From: Pantoea brenneri
GTDB taxonomy: Bacteria; Pseudomonadota; Gammaproteobacteria; Enterobacterales; Enterobacteriaceae
Assembly: GCA_002095305.1 (NCBI GenBank)
Contig: MIEI01000011.1
Span: forward strand, 28,721 to 92,720
Direction: 5' to 3'
DNA length: 64,000 nt
Shown here: piece after piece, positions 57,805 through 64,000 of the stretch
How the letters are laid out: every line of letters begins with the position of its first letter
Numbering within the stretch: the first letter of the stretch is position 1
The notes under the pieces: generated by a model
Database searches by the model: none
The model's input: only the letters and a program-made list of their open reading frames with translations
What the model was told of the DNA's origin: nothing
Made by a program: the position numbers and the translations under genes

Positions 57805-58875
57805 ATGAATCCGATGATGATGAAACAGCCCGATGCGTTTGCTGCCTGCTCCGCTGCTGCGGGTGCCGGCAATCACGGCGTGCTGGCCGCTGCGGCCACT
57901 GGCCTGAGCGATTTTATTCATACCCGTGGCGGCGACGTTGACCGCATCTTTGGCATCAGCGGCATCGATCCGGAGCGGCTGGCCAGCCCGACGCTTAGCC
58001 TCGGGCTGGTCAACTACTGTCGGGTGTTGGAAGAGGCGGCACGACACTCCGGTTTTGATAACTTCGGTTTGCACTACGGCAGGCAGTTTAAACCGCAGTC
58101 ATTAGGCCTGATTGGCTATATCGGACTCTGCTCGGCCACGCTGGAGCAGGCGCTGCACAACGTAGTTAATGCCTTTCCGTGGCATCAGCACGACACGCTG
58201 ACCCGGCTGGTGGACAAAGGCGAGTGCTGGCGGCTCGACTATCAGGTCCGTCACGGCGCTATTCTGTCGCGCCGTCAGGATGCGGAGCTAACGCTGGGCA
58301 TGTTGATGAATCTGATTCGCCATGCGGCAGGCAAAAACTGGGCGCCGCGTGAAGTTCACTTTGAACATCCGCGCCCGGAACAGTGGCACGATCACGGTAA
58401 AGTGTTCGATGCCCCAATCTGGTTCGATCAACCGTTTAACTCGCTGGTGATCCCGAAGCGCGATCTGCTGCGCAGCATGCCGGACAGCGATCCGATGTTG
58501 CTGATGGTGATGCAGGATGCGATTCGCCGGCTTAACCGGGCCGCCTCGCAGCAGAGCCTGGCAGAGCAGGCGCGCTCACAGGTTAATCTGTCGCTGATGC
58601 AGGGCGAACCGGTGCTGGAAGAGGTGGCCGATAAACTGGGGCTATCGAGCTGGTCGCTGCAGCGGCGGCTGCGTGAAGAGGGCTGCAGCTTTACTGCGCT
58701 GGTGGATCAGGTTCGCTGCGAAATGGCCACTCACTATCTGCAGCAGAAGCAGCTGCCGATCTCTGAAATGGCGCTGCTGCTGGGTTATTCAGAAGTCAGC
58801 GCCTTCTTGCGCGCCTTTCGTCGCTGGTTTGGCATCAGCCCGCGTCAGTGGCGGCAGCATGGGCTGGCAAGCTAG
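57805..58875 (+). CDS. AraC-family regulator with arabinose-binding-like N-terminal domain
   Basis: 356 aa. N-terminal Arabinose_bd-type domain (FGLHYGRQFKPQSLGLIGYI) as in OruR/VirS-type regulators, and C-terminal AraC double HTH (LEEVADKLGLSSWSLQRRL; PISEMALLLGYSEVSAFLRA; FRRWFGISPRQWR). It likely regulates the permease/kinase pair through the GGTCAA repeats. Its 3' end overlaps the next gene's 3' end by 41 nt on the opposite strand. Confidence 0.9.
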   Translation: MNPMMMKQPDAFAACSAAAGAGNHGVLAAAATGLSDFIHTRGGDVDRIFGISGIDPERLASPTLSLGLVNYCRVLEEAARHSGFDNFGLHYGRQFKPQSLGLIGYIGLCSATLEQALHNVVNAFPWHQHDTLTRLVDKGECWRLDYQVRHGAILSRRQDAELTLGMLMNLIRHAAGKNWAPREVHFEHPRPEQWHDHGKVFDAPIWFDQPFNSLVIPKRDLLRSMPDSDPMLLMVMQDAIRRLNRAASQQSLAEQARSQVNLSLMQGEPVLEEVADKLGLSSWSLQRRLREEGCSFTALVDQVRCEMATHYLQQKQLPISEMALLLGYSEVSAFLRAFRRWFGISPRQWRQHGLAS

Positions 58876-59263
58876 TCTGGCGCGGCGCAAAGCCAAACCA
58901 CGCCGGTTGGGTACGCACCGGTGGTGGCGGCAATCCCTGCGTCTGTGCTGCCAGCTGCCACGCCCGTAAGCACAACGCTTCATCTCCCTGAGTCTGCGTC
59001 ACCGCATAGCGTCCACTCTGTTGCCACTCCAGCCGGACCAGGCATTGCTGGCCCGCATAGCGCGCCGCATCGCTGAATTGCTGATTCAGTCGGTGCTGCA
59101 TTTGATTAGTCCACTGACAGGATGCACTGTCGGGATCCTTCATCGGCTGACACAGGTTGGCGACGCTATCCCGTTGCTGTGGTTCAGAATGCTGACAGCC
59201 ACTGAGCAGGGCGGCGATAATAACGCCCGGCAATATTTTCGAAATTACATTAATTAAATTCAT
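58835..59263 (-). CDS. Lipoprotein with TolA C-terminal-like domain
   Basis: About 142 aa from MNLINVISKILPGVIIAALL; lipobox LLSGCQ. The mature part QWTNQMQHRLNQQFSDAARY, GQQCLVRLEWQQSGRY and LCLRAWQLAAQ follows the TolA domain III pattern (paired Cys, beta strand, helix). Without TolA's membrane and stalk domains it would sit at a membrane, probably outer. The start is uncertain; another Met is 4 codons upstream. Confidence 0.75.
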   Translation of the reverse strand: MNLINVISKILPGVIIAALLSGCQHSEPQQRDSVANLCQPMKDPDSASCQWTNQMQHRLNQQFSDAARYAGQQCLVRLEWQQSGRYAVTQTQGDEALCLRAWQLAAQTQGLPPPPVRTQPAWFGFAPRQTSLPAHAAATDAG

Positions 59264-59415
59264 TGAACTGACCAATTCTGATTAAAGTTCTGTTCTGCTG
59301 TTGCCGACAGTCTACAGACCGGACTGGCGAATGCTATGGCATTACTCCGACTGTCGGCAGAACCAGAATTTACCGCCCCGAGCGCGGTTTCTTATTATTT
59401 ATTCATGGATTAGAA

Positions 59416-60092
59416 ATGCAGAGAAAATATGCCGTTGCGGCACTCACCTTATTAAGTGCTTCACTGATCAGCGGTTGCGCCACCGAATCATCCCGAGCCA
59501 TTGAGGCACCTCAGGTCCGCGCGGCCAGCCAGCCCGCTTACCAGGGCGTGCGCAGTCCGATTGCCGTCGGTCAGTTTGATAACCGCTCTTCGTATATGAA
59601 CGGCATCTTCTCCGATGGCGTTGACCGGCTGGGCAATCAGTCAAAAACCATTCTGATCACCCACCTGCAGCAGACTAACCGCTTCAGCGTGCTCGACCGC
59701 AGCAACCTGAAAGAGTTAGAGCAGGAAGCGGACTTCAGGCGCAGCCAGCAAAATATCAAAGGCGCGAACTACATCATCACCGGTGATATCACTGAGTTTG
59801 GCCGCAAAGAAGTCGGCGATCAGCAGCTGTGGGGCATTCTCGGTCGGGGTAAGAGCCAGATCGCCTACGCCAAAGTTAATCTCAACGTGGTGGACGTCAC
59901 CACCTCCGAAGTAGTGTTCAGCGCGCAGGCGCAGGCGAATACCAGCTTTCTGCCCGGGAAATCATCGGCTTTGGCGGTACCAGCAGCTACGACTCGACGC
60001 TGAACGGCAAAGTCATGGATCTGGCGATTCGTGAAGCGGTCGATCATTTAGTGGATGGAATCAACAGCGGCGCCTGGCGTCCGGCTAAATAA
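59416..60092 (+). pseudogene. CsgG-family outer-membrane lipoprotein, one frameshift
   Basis: Signal and lipobox in MQRKYAVAALTLLSASLISG then C. CsgG/HfaB-like domain (SPIAVGQFDNRSSY, NRFSVLDRSNLKELEQEA, GANYIITGDITEFG). After FSAQAQ the match shifts frame to EYQLSAREIIGFGGTSSYDS and LNGKVMDLAIREAVDHLVDG, stop at 60090-60092. One missing base near 59936-59937 explains it; repaired length is about 225 aa. First of three lipoprotein genes with the DUF4810 and DUF799 genes. Confidence 0.85.
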
Positions 60093-60103
60093 GGAAGCAG
60101 TAA

Positions 60104-60463
60104 ATGAAAATGATCACACTGGGCGGCCTGCTGATGGCGGCTGCGCTGCTGGCTGGCTGTGCGCCGAAAACGCCGAAAACCCTCTACTACTGGGGCGATT
60201 ATCAGCAGCAGATTTACAGCTACTACCAGAAAGATAGCGATCCGCAGAAGCAGATCGACGCGCTGAATCTGGATGTTGAAAAAGCCCGTGCGGTAAACCA
60301 GCCGGTCGCGCCAGGGCTGCACGCTCAGCTCGGCCTGCTGTACGCCAAAACCGGTGATACCAATAAAGCCTTTAGCCAGTTCGCCATGGAAAAGCAGCTG
60401 TTTCCGGAAGCCGGCCCTTACATGGATTTTCTGATGAGTGACAAACAAGGAGTGACCCGGTGA
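60104..60463 (+). CDS. DUF4810 lipoprotein
   Basis: 119 aa. Signal with lipobox LLAGCAP; mature TLYYWGDYQQQIYSYYQKDS and a TPR-like helical stretch (LHAQLGLLYAKTGDTNKAFS; QLFPEAGPYMDFLM). AAGGAAG site. Middle gene of the operon; overlaps the next by ATG-type coupling (GTGA). Function unknown. Confidence 0.85.
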   Translation: MKMITLGGLLMAAALLAGCAPKTPKTLYYWGDYQQQIYSYYQKDSDPQKQIDALNLDVEKARAVNQPVAPGLHAQLGLLYAKTGDTNKAFSQFAMEKQLFPEAGPYMDFLMSDKQGVTR

Positions 60464-61116
60464 AAAAACTGATTGCCCTGGGCGGCGCACTGGCCGTGCT
60501 GCTGCTGACCGGCTGTGCGCAGCACAAAAAACCGTATGACTACAGCGCGTTTCGCGCCAGCAAACCTGCGTCGATTCTGGTGTTACCGGCCGAAAACAAA
60601 GCTCCGGATATTAATGCCGCTCACAGCCTGACCTCGCTGGTGACCCAGCCGCTGGCCGAAGCGGGTTACTACGTGTTTCCGGTGGCGGTAGTGGAAGAGA
60701 CTTTCCAGCAGAATGGCCTGACCAGCGGCAGTGAAATCCAGGCAGTCAGTCCGGCTCGCCTGAATAAGATCTTTCACGCCGACAGCGCGCTCTATATCTC
60801 GATCACCGATTACGGCAGCAGCTACCGGGTGATCGACAGCGTGACCACCGTGTCAGCAACCGCGCGGCTGGTTGATCTGCGTAGCGGCAAAGAGATCTGG
60901 CAGGGTTATGCCACCGCCAGCGACAGTGAACAGGGCAGCAATAACAATGGCGGACTGGTCGGCATGCTGGTCAATGCGGCGATTAAACAGATCGCCAACA
61001 ACGTCAGCGATAAAGCTCACTCGATTGCCGGCCTGACCAGCAATCGCCTGCTGGCGCAGAATGAGCAGGGCGGTTTGCTGACCGGTCCGCGCTACAGGCC
61101 GATCAGCGTCCGCTGA
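60460..61116 (+). CDS. DUF799 (GNA1162-like) lipoprotein
   Basis: 218 aa. Signal with lipobox LLTGCAQ; mature domain KPASILVLPAENKAPDINAA, FPVAVVEETFQQNGLTSGSE, FHADSALYISITDYGSSYRV. The fold of Neisseria GNA1162 resembles TolB N-terminal/CsgG-associated domains. GTG start overlapping the DUF4810 stop. The three-gene set probably builds one envelope complex. Confidence 0.87.
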   Translation: MKKLIALGGALAVLLLTGCAQHKKPYDYSAFRASKPASILVLPAENKAPDINAAHSLTSLVTQPLAEAGYYVFPVAVVEETFQQNGLTSGSEIQAVSPARLNKIFHADSALYISITDYGSSYRVIDSVTTVSATARLVDLRSGKEIWQGYATASDSEQGSNNNGGLVGMLVNAAIKQIANNVSDKAHSIAGLTSNRLLAQNEQGGLLTGPRYRPISVR

Positions 61117-61146
61117 TCGGCAACAAAGCGGGCGCTGCGGCGCCCG
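61111..61146. terminator. Hairpins between DUF799 gene and sbcC
   Basis: Two adjacent inverted repeats, GATCAGCG/CGCTGATC (61111-61128) and CGGGCGC/GCGCCCG with TGCG loop (61129-61146), between convergent genes. T tail weak. Confidence 0.5.
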
Positions 61147-64000
61147 TTATCCCTGCGGCAACTCCAGCTGGCTGTAGCCCAGCCCGTTCATTTTCCGCAC
61201 CTTGATCTGCACCGGAATCCGCTCTTTCATCGCTTCAACGTGACTGATCACACCGATGGTTTTTCCGCTGGCGTTGAGCGCATCCAGCGCGTCCAGCGCG
61301 GTATCGAGCGTTTGCGCATCCAGCGTGCCGAAGCCTTCGTCCAGAAACAGCGATTCGATACGGGTTTTGTGGCTGACCAGATCGGATAACGCCAGCGCCA
61401 GCGCCAGGCTGACGAGGAAGCTCTCGCCACCGGAGAGGGTGCGGGTATCGCGCGCCGTGTCAGCCTGCCAGGTATCCACCACGTCCAGCTCCAGCAGATC
61501 CTGCGCCCGACGCTGCAGCAGATAACGGCCATGCAGCCGGTCGAGCTGACGGTTGGCGAGCGCCACCAGGTGATCCAGCGTTAAGCCCTGGGCAAAGCGC
61601 CGGAACTTGTCGCCGCTGGCGGAGCCAATCAGATCGTTGAGCAGTCCCCACTGCGCCAGCACCGTTTCATCCTCTGCAATCTGTGTCATCAGGCTCTGCT
61701 GCTGCTGGCGCAGGCTGGCATCGCTCTGTAGCTGTTGCTGTATCTGGCCCTGCTGGCTGGCATTGTCACGAAGCGCCAGCCGCAACTGTTCCAGCTGCTG
61801 CGCCAGCGCCTCAGCCGAGGCTGGCATCGCAGCGGGCTGCGCCTGCTGGTGCGCCGCCTGCCGCTGATGCAGATCCGCCAGCCGCGTCTGTTGCTGCTGA
61901 TGGTGCTGATCGATCTGCTGTAGCTGTTGACGCAGCTGCTGGGCGGTCTGCTCATCCAGCAGCGCGGCGCGCAACGTGGCTTCATCACGGAAACCGGCGG
62001 CCGTCAGCGCCTGCAGCAGTGTCTGTTCCGCCTCAGCCAGACGGGTGACGAGCTGCTGCTGCTGGCTCTCCAGCACCGCCAGCTGGCCCTGCAGGCTGCT
62101 GACTCCGCTTTGCGCCCGCTGTAACCCCTCCTGCTGCTGTGCGAGCTGCGCCTCATGCTGGCGGATGCTGGCCTGCATCTGCTGGCGGGCCACGGTGACC
62201 TCGCGATCGCCAAACAGGGCCTGACGCTGCTGGCGCATCTCGTCGAGCCGGGTTTGATGATGGTGAAGTTGCTGCTGCTGAGTAGTCAGCTGCTGCTGTT
62301 CACGTTCAGCCTGTTGTTGCAGCGCGGTCAGCTGAGTTTCGCCGCGCAGCAGCTGCGGCTGCAGGTTAGCGAGTAATTGCTCACTTTCCTGCCAGCGCTG
62401 CCAGCGGGACTGCTGAACAGCCAGCCAGGATTCTCGTTCAGCGGCGGCAGGCAGGCTCAGGCCATGCTGGCTGAACTGCTGCTGTACCGCGTCCTGCAAC
62501 TGCTGCCAGCTCGCCTGTTCCTGCTGCTGGCGCTGTTGCAGCGCGCTCAGCGCCTGCTGCAGGTTATCCAGCGACTGCTGTGCCAGCTGTTCGGCCTGCA
62601 GATGCTGCTGCCAGGCCTGCGACTGCTGAAGATGGTGATCTTTTGCCGCCTGACGGGCCTGCTCAGCCGCCTCCAGCGCCTGCCGCTGCTGCTCAAGCTG
62701 CTGTTCGCGTTGATTTTGCTGCTGCTGCCACTGGGTCAGTGCGTCGCGATCTGACAGGGTGAAGGTAAGTGCCAGCTCACCGCTGAGCGCCTGCCATTGC
62801 TGCTCCAGACCAACAAGCTGCCGCTGGGTTTCGGCAATGTCGTCGCGCAGCGTCTGCTGCTGGATCGCCGACTGCTTTAACTGTTCGTTTTTGGCGGTAC
62901 CCGCCTCGCGTAGCGCATCGACCTGCTGTTGCAGGGCAGCGCGTCGCTGTTGATTGGCGCTGATTTCCAGCGTGCTGTAGCTGGCGACTGCCGGATGCGT
63001 GCAGGAGCCGCACAGCGGACAGGGCTGGTCTGGTGTGAGCCGGGCGCGATACTGCGAAAGATCGGCAATCTGCTGCTCCAGCGCGCAGATTTTATCGACA
63101 TCATCCAGCTGCTGTTTCTCGCGTTTCCATCTTTCGCGCAGGCTGTGTAATTCCGCCTCCGCCTGCTGGTGAGCTTTTTCCAGCCCGGCCAGCTGCTGCT
63201 GGCGCTGACCAAGCTGCTGATGCAGCGGGTGCCACTGGGTAGAAAGCAGTAACAGCTGCTGCCGCGCCGCGCGGCGACTGTGCAGCTGGCTCAGCGCCTC
63301 TCGCAGCGCGGCTGGCGGATGCTGCTTCTGCAGCGAAGTTAGTACTTGCTCCGCTTGCAGCAGCGCCTGAGCGGCGGCCTGCTCAGCCTGCTGGCGTGGT
63401 AATGCCTGCTTAGCCTGCTGTTCCCGTTCTGCTTGCTGCGCCGCGATTTTCTGCTGTTGTTGCTGCTGCTGTTGCGCCAGTCCGGCGAGGGTCGCCTCGC
63501 GCTGCGCCAGCTGGGCAAATCGTTCCTGCCACAGCGGCAGCGATGCGCCCCATTGCGCCATATCGGCTAACTGCTGACGCAGGGTTTGCTGCTCCGCGAT
63601 CGCCTGTTGTAAGACGGTAAGCTGGTGAGTCTGATCGGTCAGCATACGTTGAGTCTGATCGCACTGCTGCTGCTGGCGATCTTTTTCCTGCTGCTGCTGC
63701 GTCAGCTGCTGTTGCAGCGCCTGCAGTGACTGATCCAGCGGCATCACCTGTTCGGTCAGCAGGCTCTCCTGTTGCTGCTGTTGCTGGCGTGCCTGTTCCG
63801 CCGCGGCCTGGGCGGTGGCATAGTGCTGCTGCTGGCGTTGCTGTTCAGCCAGCGCCTGCTGGTGTGCGTCGGACAGCTGCTGCTGCTGACTGCGTACCTC
63901 ACGCAGCGCATTCGCCCGTTCGTCACGCTGCTGCAGGGTAGCCCGCAGCTTTTCAGCCGGTTCGCTGCGCGCCAGCCGCTGTCGGTCCGCTTCAGCGGCC
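61147..64000 (-). CDS. sbcC: Exonuclease subunit SbcC, C-terminal part
   Basis: About 950 residues are present; the N-terminal ATPase half lies beyond the window's right edge. SbcC with SbcD cleaves hairpins and dsDNA ends. Seen here: a very long Gln-rich coiled coil, the zinc hook QPCPLCGSCTHPA in its middle, then the C-terminal ATPase lobe with signature TLSGGESFLVSLALALALSD and Walker B SLFLDEGFGTLD, and a terminal ISHVEAMKERI. In E. coli the order is mak-araJ-sbcC; here araJ is replaced by the permease/kinase/AraC and lipoprotein blocks. Confidence 0.96.
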   Translation of the reverse strand, partial: AAEADRQRLARSEPAEKLRATLQQRDERANALREVRSQQQQLSDAHQQALAEQQRQQQHYATAQAAAEQARQQQQQQESLLTEQVMPLDQSLQALQQQLTQQQQEKDRQQQQCDQTQRMLTDQTHQLTVLQQAIAEQQTLRQQLADMAQWGASLPLWQERFAQLAQREATLAGLAQQQQQQQQKIAAQQAEREQQAKQALPRQQAEQAAAQALLQAEQVLTSLQKQHPPAALREALSQLHSRRAARQQLLLLSTQWHPLHQQLGQRQQQLAGLEKAHQQAEAELHSLRERWKREKQQLDDVDKICALEQQIADLSQYRARLTPDQPCPLCGSCTHPAVASYSTLEISANQQRRAALQQQVDALREAGTAKNEQLKQSAIQQQTLRDDIAETQRQLVGLEQQWQALSGELALTFTLSDRDALTQWQQQQNQREQQLEQQRQALEAAEQARQAAKDHHLQQSQAWQQHLQAEQLAQQSLDNLQQALSALQQRQQQEQASWQQLQDAVQQQFSQHGLSLPAAAERESWLAVQQSRWQRWQESEQLLANLQPQLLRGETQLTALQQQAEREQQQLTTQQQQLHHHQTRLDEMRQQRQALFGDREVTVARQQMQASIRQHEAQLAQQQEGLQRAQSGVSSLQGQLAVLESQQQQLVTRLAEAEQTLLQALTAAGFRDEATLRAALLDEQTAQQLRQQLQQIDQHHQQQQTRLADLHQRQAAHQQAQPAAMPASAEALAQQLEQLRLALRDNASQQGQIQQQLQSDASLRQQQQSLMTQIAEDETVLAQWGLLNDLIGSASGDKFRRFAQGLTLDHLVALANRQLDRLHGRYLLQRRAQDLLELDVVDTWQADTARDTRTLSGGESFLVSLALALALSDLVSHKTRIESLFLDEGFGTLDAQTLDTALDALDALNASGKTIGVISHVEAMKERIPVQIKVRKMNGLGYSQLELPQG

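Noticed and set aside
61256..63941. Many plus-strand frames opposite sbcC
   Set aside because: They arise from the low-complexity Gln/Leu coding of the SbcC coiled coil on the other strand.

Overview
The window is a 64 kb piece of an enterobacterial chromosome, most likely Erwiniaceae and probably Pantoea. The base composition is GC-rich. The gene order follows the E. coli backbone (pepD-gpt-frsA-crl-phoE-proBA-thrW, then lacZ, then iraP-psiF-proC-yaiI-aroL-yaiA-aroM-ppnP-rdgC-mak-sbcC) with Erwiniaceae-style insertions. The genus is inferred from this synteny and from protein likeness; no search was run.

Layout. 1-3.0 kb: sugar ABC transporter (binding protein cut by the window edge, permease, ATPase). 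3.1-11.2 kb: pepD, gpt, frsA, crl, phoE, proB, proA. 11.4-16.2 kb: a compact prophage-derived island between proA and thrW. It holds a self-cleaving CI-type repressor, a strong promoter, a lambda/P22-type nut site, a P22 N-like antiterminator, a lysis cassette (lysozyme, holin-like protein, Rz/Rz1-like spanins) and a tailspike/depolymerase. I see no integrase, replication, capsid, packaging or tail-tube gene. 16.3-17.3 kb: tRNA-Thr and a cspA-type cold-shock unit with a cold-box leader and a downstream YmcF-like ORF that appears to start at AUU. 17.5-25.7 kb: MCP, YmiA-like small protein, CheV, YgiW/YdeI-type protein, DbpA, an AriR-like protein, a Tat-exported amidohydrolase and a LysR regulator. 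25.7-31.6 kb: CynX-like MFS, lldPRD with two LldR operators, osmC, small membrane proteins including a YniD homologue. 31.6-37.1 kb: small lipoproteins, CPBP protease, a CHASE4-PAS-GGDEF-EAL protein, an I78-type inhibitor, a YcgZ-like connector and a probable PhoB-driven sRNA. 37.5-41.9 kb: MdtG-like MFS convergent with and overlapping lacZ, which carries its own lac operator although no lacI or lacY is present here. 42.0-48.1 kb: iraP, psiF (phoA absent), Rieske-FAD reductase, proC, yaiI, a DUF2076 protein, aroL, yaiA. 48.3-52.6 kb: IclR regulator and an OPT transporter-DUF1177-aroM operon. 52.7-64 kb: ppnP, rdgC, mak, an ethanolamine-type permease divergent from a kinase and an AraC regulator, a TolA-like lipoprotein, a CsgG-DUF4810-DUF799 lipoprotein operon, and the C-terminal part of sbcC.

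How the parts work together. Several genes concern stationary phase, phosphate and cold (crl, iraP, phoE, psiF, the sigma-S-type promoters of osmC and yaiA, the Pho-box RNA, csp). The most striking locus is the prophage-derived island. Its logic reads as RecA/SOS cleavage of CI, then PL, then N-mediated antitermination, then lysis and depolymerase release, with no visible virion.

Caution. Six otherwise conserved genes (ABC permease, frsA, CynX-like MFS, lldP, rdgC, csgG-like) each carry one apparent single-base deletion. That uniform pattern suggests uncorrected sequencing errors rather than six independent gene losses, so reading frames here deserve a check.
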